Assembly (NCBI GenBank): GCA_963681505.1
Contig: OY811975.1
Coordinates: forward strand, 6,811,490 to 6,875,489
Direction: 5' to 3'
DNA length: 64,000 bases
From: Eunapius fragilis
Taxonomy: Eukaryota > Porifera > Demospongiae > Spongillida > Spongillidae
How positions within the stretch are numbered: position 1 is the first letter of the stretch; each line of letters starts with the position of its first letter. Below the pieces are notes generated by a model, which saw nothing but the letters and a program-made list of their open reading frames with translations, made no database searches and was not told the DNA's origin. Made by a program: the position numbers and the translations under genes. Of this stretch, positions 49,101-61,600 are shown in pieces.

Positions 49101-50598
49101 ATAAAAAGGCTTATTTGAAGGCTTCCTTATCTGTCTAGCCATGTACATGTGTTGCAACTATGAATATAATTGCAGTTGCAAGGGCTGAGAACTATAGGTG
49201 AAATGAAAATAACTGCAACCTTATCCTTCTCCCATATAGCTACTCCTTGTATGAACCCAAATCTCATGCACTAATGGAGCTTCTAAGTGAAGTAAATGAT
49301 GCTTTTTGTAAGTCTCATCCATTGCTAGCTCAAAAGGTTGTTACTAGATCTGCCCATGCAGCAGTAAGTAAGATTGGGGCAGAGGCATTGGTTTCTAAAG
49401 CACATGTATCAATTCATGATACATGCAAAAGTGTGGTATTCACCTAACTTAAGCCAATCTCATGTACATTTCAAGTGCTTTGTCCATTGTACACACCACC
49501 AGCACTAGCAGCAGACTTTCTTGCCACCACATGCCACCAATAGTCTTGTACTTTGGCAAATCAACTTGTTATAGCTACCATAAGGTACTTCTACTCTCAC
49601 ATTTATGTAGTGAAAAATTCAGACATTCTGCCCACACTCATAACATGCAGACCCTGTCCACAGATATTACTCATCTGAAAACATATCCTTATCAATCTGC
49701 ATGGTGCCATGTTATCCCAGATCTACATGCAGTCATGTAGTTCACTTCCTGAGTTCCCACACTATCCAGCTTTACTTCATGTAGGCTACACCTCCATGTT
49801 TAGATTGGAGCCTTTTCTAATTTGACCAATAACATTTTAGCACATGCCGTTAATATGATGGAATTGGACCAATAGAAATATAGCACAGTCTGTACACGTA
49901 CAGACTAATTTTACTGGAAAATTGAAATAGGCCTATATTTAGCACACAATATAACACACATGCCTGTGTAATGGGCTAAATATAGGCCTATTTCAATTTT
50001 CCAGTAAAATTTCTGTCACTCTTGTTTCCGTGCTTTTTACACCACCATTGGTCAATCCTATATACCAACAACTCTCTCGTTAGAGAATGTTTTTATTTAC
50101 TTGTAGTAAGAGAAAATCTCATAGTCCTATATTTAGCCAGTTTGTTTATGCTCATGTGCTAAATATAGGATTATGACATTTCCCCTTACTAATACTGACC
50201 CTTGTTTCCATGCTTTTTACACCATTATTGCCTTCAAATCCTATATCTCACCAACTTTCTCATAGAAAATGGTTTTAGTTACTGTACTTGTTTTATAGAT
50301 TTTTTTCTCCTATCTAAATATACGTCTTACACTGACCGCATAGTATAGTATGTTTTAAATCATTTCCTGTAGTTTTCTGGTAAGTTTAGTGCGGCCCAAA
50401 TCTAAGGATACAATTACCAAAATATACCATTGAATATTTGATCACAGTAGGCACTCTTCCAGCCAATTCTGCAGGTGTTGGCCATTCTTTAAATGTGGTC
50501 AAGAAGGAGGAGGAGGATGATTCCGGGACTGGGTACGAGGATGGGCAGTACCCTTTTAACCGCGCGGTATTGCGACATAAAACGCAGAGGCGGATCCA

Positions 50599-50632
<34 letters not shown>

Positions 50633-53600
50633 CTATGGGGGCTGTAGCCCCCCCCCTTTCGGATAAGTAACGAAAATAATTACGACTAATGCGCTCACTG
50701 CATGTATTTTTATAATATTAATGCTATACCTGTATTAACTTATGCGCACAAAGTGAAGCATCGTTCCTACTTGAACCGAAATGGTATTTAATTAGTGCCC
50801 CATGCACAGATTTAGAATACAACTTTTTTATAATAAGCCCCCCCCCCTTTCAAAAATCCTGGATCCGCCCCTGAAACGAACGGCGAAACTACTCACTTTC
50901 GGTCTTCTCGTTCGATTACAACAACTAGCTAAAGGATTTTAGTTTTAACGGGTCGCGTTAAAAATAAAAAGATTCCATAGTCGGGGTCAAATTCCTATAG
51001 AAGTCTTTCATCGCGTGACTTAATAGCATTCATCTTCTTATTAGTCCGCTATATTGGTGCTCGTTTACGGCTTATGCTTAGTTTTGATACGTAACATTAC
51101 TTCAGAGTGTCGTTTAAATATATATTATTGTGGTCTAACACATGACTAACATTTGTAAAAATATGATTTTTACTTATGCCCTAGCTCGGAGCGCGAGTTA
51201 TACGTATCAAAGGTACCAAACCGAGCATAAGCCCATATATTTCCATAGTAAACCAAGCACCAATATGGCAAACTATAAAGCAATTAAATCCCACGCGTCA
51301 CGTGACCATGAAAGAGCTCTATATGGACGTTTCTAACGGAACAGATAATAGCCATACATGTGTTTGTTAGAGAACACCGAGACAATTCATGTGACGTTTA
51401 TGAGGATATAAAGGTCATTAGCAATTATCCATTCCATACAAACCATTAGAACCATCATTCAATTCTAAAAGATAAAAATTGAATAGTCTGATATGTGTGT
51501 TATTTTTGGAACACGCATTGTCATTTGCAATGTGTATAGCTGGTCACTTCTAAGGCATTTGAAAATCCCACTGCATTATCTATCCAAATAAGTAGTAAAT
51601 TATAAATGAAACATGAAGGTTCTTACCAGATTGATCTGTCCTGATTATTAATATTTGTGATGCCAGCCCTTCTCCAACAGATGTATTAGCTGTTACAAAA
51701 CATTCATATTGTGTGTATGGGTTGAGTCCAGTATTGAAGATAGCTAACTGAGAGGTCCCATTCACTATTGACCTGATTGATGCCATATTTGGTCCAATCA
51801 CCTGTGCAGGGAATGCTTGTGTAGCAGATGTATTACAGTACACAGTGTATGCAATGATGATCCCGTTGGTCTGGGTGGGTGGAGTCCAAGCAATTGCGAT
51901 TTCGTTGGGAGAAGTAGTAACAGGAGCCACTGAAATACTTGATGGTGCAGTAGGAACTGTCCGGGGAAATAAGGTGTACAAGTTACATTGACCTTTCTTA
52001 GAAATGAAGATATACCTACTTCAAGCTAGTATGATACTTAAATTAACTTTTTGTTCACCAAGGTTGTATTTGTGTCCTGGTGCAAATGTGGGTAATGTCC
52101 CAAATTTAGTGGTTCAAGTAATACAGCCACTTGAATAATTACTAATTTCTTTTACTTAATACTTTTCTTTAGGGAGATTATTATTTACCGGATCTAATCC
52201 GGGTTAGGTTTAGATGCTGGACCCTTTTAATTAGGCACATAGCAAAACATTCCTAAACCATAAACGAAACCCTGAACAAGGGCCAGATGGCATGCACAGC
52301 TTCCTCTCTAACACAGGTTAGTTACTAGTAACCTGGATTAGGTTAGAATAAGGAAGGTTAAAGTACAATTAAATTGTCCCCCCCAAAAAATCAACTGCCT
52401 GAATATGTAATGATAGTAATTTTAACAACATTCTATTACCATCATATAGCAGCTATTAACGTATTTATAAATTAATTGCATTCATAGAAATTATGGATTC
52501 AATTGCGGACTTATAAATTAGAATATAATTCTTGCTCACCTGATTCTCCATTTCTTCCAGTGACTACCCTTGAAGTTGTTCCCTCACCAACTGATGTATT
52601 GGCTGTCACATAACAACTAAATAGTGCTAAAGAATTTGATCTGGTACTGAAAGTAATGGCCTGGGTAGTACCATTAACTGTTGTTTTGATATAGATGTCA
52701 TTAGTTTGGTTTGATGAAACATTGCAGTAGACCGTGTAAGCAGTGATTATACCATTTGTAGGGATGGGTGATTCCCATATTGCCAAAAGTTGATTTGTTG
52801 TCCCAGGTACATTTGTAACCGATAAATTCAGAGGTGATGATGGAACTGAAACAGAATTTCAGAATACGTGTTCACGTACTATTGAATATTGAAAGCATGT
52901 TGAAATGAACATTGCACTACGAATTAGTGAAATATTTTATATCGTTCACTGATGCTGAAAATCAGATGGAAAACAATATTGCAGTATTTAAGGTGTATTC
53001 AGTTTTAATCATCATAATTCATCAGAATTACGTATATATGTACTACTGTAAGTTAGAATTGCACAAATATTCCTTGTTTTTAGCTACTTGATATGTGTGG
53101 ATTACGACATGCCATGAGAATGGTGTTAAGGAAGTTTGATATATAAATGATTTATACATGCATATTTATATAATTTCAATACTGGGCTCAATGCATTCAT
53201 ACAACTTCCTAAAGCATTCTCTGATCGTATGGCATAAACCGTTTTTCACTCTACTCTAGTATGGATTTACTTAGATCATATGAAATGTAGATTCAATATA
53301 AATCACTTTGTAGATGGTAGTAAACTTTTGCTCACCTGATTCCCCAGTTCTTCCTGTGAATACTTTTGAAGGTGTCCCCTCACTAACTGATGTGTTAGCA
53401 GTTATATAACAGCTATATTGTGCAAAAGGATTCGATCTGATACTGAATACAACAGCCTGGGTTGTTCCGTTAACTGCAATTCTAATGTACATTACGTAAG
53501 TTTGATTGGCAGAAATATTGCAGTAAACTGTGTAACCAGTGATGATACCATTTGTAGGAATGGGTAGTGCCCATGTAGCGTTGAGTTGGTTTGTTGATCC

Positions 53601-56600
53601 AGGTAATGGGTTGACAGATACATTTAATGGTTGTGATGGAACTGAAACAAAATTTCAATAATTCCACGAGCCACAATGCATGACATGCGTTGCAGAATTA
53701 ATTAGTTCAAATGTAATATGGATTTTTGCATAGTCTCGCATTTATGATTCAAATCGTTTTTCTAAAATGCTCGTGGATTGATAATTAACAGGGAAATTGA
53801 ATCATTGGCAATAATTATAGAGTAGAAATTGCGTCCTTCGTGCTCTCATCCTCCTTGTATAGAAATTTGCTTGTCCGCAATTCAAAAGGCCGTGTTGTCG
53901 TTTTTTTTTTCTGTGCAAATAACTACATGTACATGTACACAGTGTTAGATACGAGTTAAATAATGAAGTTAAATGATATAGATCAACTAGTTACATTCTA
54001 GTCCAGAGTGAACCTAGATTCACTGTGCACTAGGTCTACAGAGAGAGGGACACTGCAGGGTACACGCCCCTTTGATGAACGAGCCCCTCTGATGCATAGG
54101 ATGGATGAGCGGAGGAGAGAAAAGGACAGACGGCATCGCAACCATCCATGGTTTGGCTGTAGGACGAGTTCCATTTGGAAGTTAGCGGGTCTGCCAGGCG
54201 TTTATAGAAAGTGGTTGCAATTGGACCCATTCCACCAGTAGTGGAGAGTACAATTGGGGTGAAAGAGGCATGCTCTATTTCCCTGATGCGTTGCTCTCTT
54301 TTTCATGTCTGCGGTAGCAATCACTGGGTGTGGGTGTGGTGTTAGATGGAGCAAGTGGGTTAAGGACTCTGACGTCAAAAAACGATTTTTCAAAGTGGCC
54401 ACCCCAGAAACCATCAGCTGCAATGTCTGATCTTGCTCCAATGTCAGTGATGGCAGAGGCAAGTTTGAAGGTACGTACCAAGAAATGGATAATTGTTTGG
54501 CCATACATACCCATCGTACTGATCCTGAGGGGCCACCTGACATAGGTTAGGGTCAACCGAATCCCCCCTCCCCCAATTGCACTCGTCTCTCTCTCTCCCA
54601 CACTCTCTTTAACTTGAAAAAAAAAACGTCGGGTGGTATGTTAGCAAAATTAAAATACACCCTAACGTTCTCCACCGTATAGAGCATGTGTACTGTAAGA
54701 TGGGGGCCCGAGGATAGATGTTCTGTTGAAAGCTTCAATAGGAACTTCTCAAAGTCCAAGCGGAGAAGTTATTCATATATCAGATACGTAAAGATGTTCT
54801 TCCAGGATATTCTAAAGCGATTGGTATAACGTACACTCTTTAAAACCATTCCTATCCCGAGTTATACTCGGTCGAGAAGAAGACGACGACGACGACAACG
54901 ACGACAACGACGGAGAATTGGCCTGGGACGAGAACAAACATTTGTTCTCTTAAAGCAAACAGTTTGAAGACTGGAAAAAAACATAAAAATGACCGTCTTT
55001 GCCTTCTGGTTCGATAGCAACAAAGAGCTAAACTATCCATTTCTTGGTACGCGAGTTATACGCGGGTGGCGCTTTTAAAAATGATATTCACGACCTGGGT
55101 CAATTCCTAAATATAAACAGGAACTGCTATCGTAGACGATAGACCATGATTAAAATTTACGCATTATCATTAGGCACAATTATTCGCTACTTTGAGAGTT
55201 CATAACTCTCGTAATTTTCTCTACCAGCAGCGAAAAAGATATGTACTTGAAATCACAAAACCCCGAGTGTAGAGTTGGCGCCCTTGCTTCCAAAACAATT
55301 AAGACACATCATGCGCATGCATGCCAATGCGATCTAGTATGTAGTATACACATACCCTTCCCTGCATGGTAATTAAAAAGTGATCCACGCGAAACTTAAG
55401 ATCTGAATGTTATATCAAACTATGGGGAAGGTTTAATATCTGCATTTAGATTAGTTTTATTTGGCAGCTAAAGGTACATCAACCAGTTACTAGTAGTGAA
55501 TGTCAATACAGCTCACTTGATTCACTAGTTCTTCCAGTGACTCTCTGTGAAGGTGCTCCCTCACCAACTGATGTGTTTGCAGTAACATAACAGCTATATT
55601 GGGTAAATGGATTCGATCTTGTACTGACGGTGGCAGTTGCGTATGCCTCATTTACTGCAGCAGGGGTACTTATGATTATTGTTACTTGATTGGCTGAGAA
55701 GTTGCAATACACTGTGTAGGCATTGATGATACCATTTTTTGGAATGGGTGGTGTCCATACAAAAGTTAGTTGATCTCTACTGATACCAGTATGCACTATC
55801 ACTGGTGAGGCTGGAACTGCATTGAGAGATACAACAAATTCATAGCGATATTAAAATTCATCATGACATTAATACAAAAAAATTCAATGTATTACTGAAA
55901 CGTTTAATATTATGTATGTGAATGAGTGCCAAATAAGTAGTTCAAATGAACTATATTGATGAATCAATAACTCTAACTAGACTAAGAGCTAAGCAGGTGC
56001 ATGCATAATCAGAACGCAAGTATGTCAGTTTGGGTTTGTGCTCTATGCTATGGCGGTGGTGAGGTCAGTTCAGAAAAGCATTGCTAGGGTCTCATTTGTT
56101 GCAGCACAGCAGTATGCAAAGTGAAAAGGTGTACGTTACATTAGGTGGCATCATAGCCCTCTGTTTCACTAAATATACTTCCTTACATGGTTGCAATGTC
56201 ATATTTTAAAACCAGGGATATCGATGCAAACTCGTTTGCTAGGCCTTTCAACAAAATCCATCTATTTGGTGAGCTCTTTGTAGCTTCCCATGCAGGGCGG
56301 CTGATGTTATCATCCAGCATCACAATGAGTTCCACAGCAATAGCGCTGTTCACATGCAGGAGTGCCTGTATTCTTGTATTCTTAAAGAGTGACACCTTCT
56401 GTTAGACATAGTTTGTCCACCTTGGCTTGAAAATGTAAACGCCCTGCATAGTTGTTCCTGGTTGGGAGCAGTGATGCAATATATGCCAGGGGCGTATCAG
56501 CCAGAGGGGAAAAAAGTGAAGTGCCATTACTTCAACATCTCTGATGGTTATGGTGTGGTGTTGAGAATATGCTTCAGAAGGGACAGACGAGAGATGTACA

Positions 56601-58579
56601 TCCCCGCCCTCTTCAGCGATGGTGGATAATTCCAATGGGGATAGATGGATTTAATGATGAAAGTATTCTTGAAATCAATATCTCCTTTCAGTTTCAGATA
56701 TGGCAGCAACATGCCTTGATGCCTCTACGAAAGACATGATCTATTCTTATAGCATATGCTGCCATCGATATACTGCTTTCATAGCGGTCCTCACAATCCG
56801 TTAGCTCCATCACCTTCAAAATATGTGCTTGCAATTCAGATGCTGATCGTCTGGTGTAGCAGGTGACATGGAGATGACAGCCTTAAGTCCTTTTTGTACT
56901 TTTAAAACAAGAGGTGCTTGTGGACCTATCCACATCTAATGGGCTAAGGAAGGTACACTTGAACTGCAAATAGTTATTTTAATGACTAGTACTTCTCACT
57001 AAAGCTAATGTGATTGATGGATACCATCCTCATCTTTGTTTTTTTCTTCTTAATTTCTGATGTGCATAGTCGATATCAGAAGAGAACGAGGGTTTGGGAA
57101 AAAAAAATCACACAAAAATTCTATATTTAGCACATGTAAATGTAACAGAACCAAAAGAAGTGCTAAATATGGGATTTTTGTCTCATTTTTCTTTTCCCAA
57201 ACCCTTGTTCTCTTCCTTTGTACACCCCCATTGCCTCCAATTCCTATATCCCACCAACTTTGAGAATGTTTTTCTTTACTTGTTTCCTCTATTTTTAACT
57301 TTATTGTCGATGATTTCTGCGAATACTGGCAAGTGCTCGCAAGTTATAGTTATGACGTAGCCTCTTTAATTGCACTTATGCAGTTCCTCCCCCCTCCCCC
57401 CCTTCTACCGTCACGAGCAGACGCCCGCTTTTGAAGGGTCAGCTTTGACAGCCTTTGTACCGAAGCGGGAGGGCTCTAACTCGTCGACCGTCTCGATTTT
57501 GGAGGAATTCCTCTCGCCGTTTAGCTCTCCTCTTTTGTTGAAGTGAAGACATTTTGAAAAAAAAAAAACAACTTCGCTAGCCAAAAGTGGTGAACAAAAC
57601 TGCAATCAAATGAAATCCCACCTGTTTATAACGCTACACTATTATAAAAATACGTAATTTTGCCATGGGAACGCTTCAATTTAACACTTCGCATTACGTA
57701 ATGATTACGTATGTTTTTATTCATATATCAAAGATGTCCTTCCAGGAGATTCTAAAGCGATGGTATAAATTAATGGCGCTCTTTAAAGCCATTCCTATCC
57801 GGAGTTATAATCACCCGAGAAGAAGACGACGACGACGATGACGACGGAGAAGAATTGGCTAGGGGACGAGGTAAAACTTTTGTTCTCTTAAGGTCACTCA
57901 AAGGTATGTCGTACCTTTACAACCTCACTCTCATATCAAGATGGATTACTTCACATGCTATACGGTTCATAATCGAGTATGAATAAAAATCAATGAAACA
58001 AGTAAATAAAAAACATTCTCTATGAGAAAGTTGGTGGCATATAGGATTTGAAGGCAATGGTGGTGTAAAAAGGAAGGAAACAAGGGTCTAATAAGAAGGG
58101 AAAATGGAATAGTCCTATAGATCTTTTTCATGTTTCACAAGATAATAAACTAGATCACGTGAAACACCGGTGGCGGCCATCTTGCTGCACAGGTACTAAT
58201 GTATTGCGTGCAGTAATTTGGTGTTTCAAGTGTTCTGAGGTTGATAAAGAATAAAGATCTCTCGTTCCATCGAATATCTGCTGTTATTAACCACATTGGA
58301 GGAGAACGTGAACGCGAGCTCAGCCAAAGTCGAAGAGATGCTGCCTCGATGCTCTTTCAAGACAAGGCATAATAAAGACTATGCTAGCGAATATTGAGTG
58401 CCTTTCAATCCGGAGAGCCAGCTGGCTACACTGTATACAAAATTCAACCAAGATTGGTTATACCGACTCTACAACTTGGTCACTGTAAAAGGATGCGAAC
58501 GGCTTCAAAGCAGACGTACGTAGTTATGACACCTGATATCAGCTATGAACGTATATTGGATATGGCGTCGCTTTGTTGT

Positions 58580-58649
<70 letters not shown>

Positions 58650-61600
58650 GGCTCTCTACTTGAAATGCACCCATTTGATGCTTGTATATGTTTATGTGCC
58701 AATACTGACTGCCGAAAGCGGAGCGAGAACACATGCATGTACGAAAGGCTACCCAGAAGTTAGCCAGAACCATGCATTATGCACTCCGATCTTGTATCTT
58801 ATAGACACGTACAAGTTCGCTAGGAACACTTTCGTATTGGTCTCTTCTATACATATACATGCATTCAGGTGATCTCCCCATTCATATGTATCTTACTCCA
58901 AACGTCGTTTCTGTCTCCGGCCCGGATCGACGCTGGAACCAAAACTCACGTGGAACAAATCGTACTCAATTTCAGCCCGGCCGGAATATTTCTGGCGCTC
59001 GTTTTCATTTGGTCCGGCCGGATCAAAATTAATGCGACCGAAATATTTGTGCATGCATGCATGCATGCATGCATGACAGACCCAGATTTAGTCACTGACA
59101 GGCCATGCAGCCGCTTACGACTGGTTGTATAGGCTTAATTTTTAAACTGCATGTATAAATTGCTTCGAAATTTGTTTGCACAACAAAATAAGATACCGAA
59201 TTGCTTGCAGCCAGCCTATATTACAAGATCAACGCAAAACGAATTATCCGAGCCTTATACGTACGCGTTATAATGATAGCAGTCTTACTGATGCATCTTG
59301 AAAGGAAGTATATATCTATTATTCGGTATAATATCTTTGACATCAGTTTTCTGAAGCGGAATTAGTCGTTGCGTAGATAAATCTAGATTTATGGTCGTGT
59401 CTATGCCAGCTGTGCACCAAGATGGCGGCTTACGTAAATGACGTCACGTTTAATGTAACTTGGTCATGTGATGAAAAAGGTCTATATTTAGCACATTTCT
59501 ATATGTAGGATATAGTATGTTGTTTGCGTGCTAAATATAGGACTATCCATTATCCCTTATTATTAGACCATAAAACAATTCCGCAAGTGTAGACATACTC
59601 TTTGTAGGCCGATTTAAGTTATTTATAGTGCCTTTTCTGAATTAATTTTCTCTGCATACTCTAGTAACATACATGTTCACTTACGTGATTGATCTGTTCT
59701 GTTCCTGGCTAATAGTGAGGGTGTTCCATCACCAACTGTTGAACTTGCAGTCACATAGCAATCATATTGTGTGAATGGCATAAATCCAATCATTGTAACC
59801 GATAGTGTTGTTCCATTTACTACCGCTCTATTGGTGGGTACATTTGGTCCAATCACTTGTTCTGGATAGGTTTGATTATCAGAGGTGTTACAAAATATGA
59901 TGTAATTCATAATATTGCCAAGTGTTACTGCTGGTGGAGTCCACATGGCAGTAAGTTCGTTTGGAGAGTAAGAGACAGGTGACAGTCTGAAATTCAGAGG
60001 AGATGATGAGACTGAAAACATAAGAACGATGCTTATTTGGTAATAATGCATGAATGTAATCATTATTACATACCAAACGATTGGATTTTTCCATTTATTT
60101 TAAAAACCCATAATCCAGGAGTATTAACGTTGCTTGTTGAAGAAATGTTAATTATTGCATTGGTTCTGGATTCTGGAACAGTTGCATAATTTAGACTGTC
60201 TCCTGCATTGAATCCAACCTGTGCTGGAATTCCGCCAAGACCACCTGATGCATTCCCTGATACATCACCTGTTGTCCACTGCATTAAACCATCAGCATAC
60301 TGGAATATTGCAAATGATTGAACATTGTCTGTTGCTAGGATGCACTGGAAGGTGTTAGTCTGAAAGAAATCAAATATTTTAAGATTCAAAATGGAAGGTG
60401 TAAAAATGTTTTAAATTAGGGAGATTCTTTAGTTAATTTATTTCTGATATTTAGTATAAGCAAATTAGAAATCATGTATGGCAAAAATTGAATATACCGT
60501 AAAATCCCAATTAAACGCCTCGTCAATCTGGGATGACCAGCATGAATACCCCCCACAAAAACAGCAGCACCGCCATAACGGCATACCCTGGCATCGCTAG
60601 TATGTGTGAACCACCAACCGCCCTTACAACAGAGCTGGTATATCTATGGCTAGTATCCAAGCAAGAGTTTTTTTTTTGTCCCAAATAAATGCCACGGCAT
60701 TCAGTTGCGATTTAACGGTAAAATGATATCTACTACCTTAGTGTAATTTGTGCTGATACATGAATGTGTGAAAGTGCTGATGTGCGACCCGTTACTGGCA
60801 ATCAAGCCAGATCACAGATAGCTAAGCAAACTGGTGTGGTTGGGTAAGTGCTGTCCATACATGCTTAAATCAACATCCACCTCATCCTGACTGTCTATGT
60901 CACCACCATCCACTTCACCATCCTTGTCATGACTGCTGGACCATTGATCATCATCTGCATCTGAGTATAATCTGTGCCAATGGGATGACTGAACTCTTCA
61001 GAAATGGAATCAAGTTCATTAGATGCTTCTCTAGCAAGATCACTAACTTTAGTTCAGTAAATATGATAAGGGTTACTTGTTTCTATGCCACAGCTTCAAG
61101 TGACCTCACTGTTGTCTCCTTTGTTACTGCCTCCCATGCACTGCATCATCAGCTATTTTGAAGAAACTCTCATTTTGCCTGCAGTAGTTTTGTCATTTTG
61201 GCCTTCTACCATCCAGCTACTGTAAAGACTGCGATACTGTGCTTTGAATGGTGTATTAAAACAAATAAGTCCCATACAATGATATAAAGACTGTCTGATT
61301 GCTAAACGAATTCAATTCGAAACCTGGACGTCCAGGCTCCAAACATGATGCCTGCCGTAGGTATTAAAACTACCAACAAAATAGGTATGTTAATCAATGG
61401 CATATCGCTTTAATAAATACGTTGAAATAAGCTTTATCTGATGTATGTGTATGGCTTCACATGCAGGCCTGCATGTGCATACCATGTTAACGCATGTTGG
61501 GAATTAATTATTGGGTTGGTGGCTAAATTCTAATGTAGGCAAAAAAAATGTTTTAATGCCTGCAATCATTTCCTATAGTTACTCCCTGTATGAACCCATG

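Larger units (their letters stand above)
43093..51626. other. 8.5-kb intron of the NIDO-FN3 gene
   Basis: Lies between FN3 exons 5 and 6 and contains a 26-bp hairpin (43,923-43,948), a Gypsy fragment (45.6-46.5 kb), the best copy of the 15-residue-repeat gene on the opposite strand (47.5-49.4 kb), foldback MITEs and a G-run MITE (50.6 kb). Confidence 0.7.
58017..59573. repeat. Foldback MITE split by a TIR element
   Basis: The left part 58,017-58,119 (CATTCTCTATGAGAAAGTTG.. to AGTCCTATA) and the right part 59,483-59,573 (TATATTTAGCAC.. to ATTATTAGACC) join cleanly at TATA into the family consensus, with the 58,120-59,482 element between them. Confidence 0.75.
55817..59684. other. 3.9-kb intron of the NIDO-FN3 gene
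   Basis: Contains foldback MITE copies (57.1 kb, 58.0 and 59.5 kb), a dead repeat-gene copy (57.4-57.9 kb) and the 1.36-kb TIR element. 55,820-57,050 shows no recognisable feature. Confidence 0.6.

Noticed and set aside
58394-58872. Thr-His and Cys-Val repeat open frames
   Set aside because: Translation of the (CA)n microsatellite within a TIR element.
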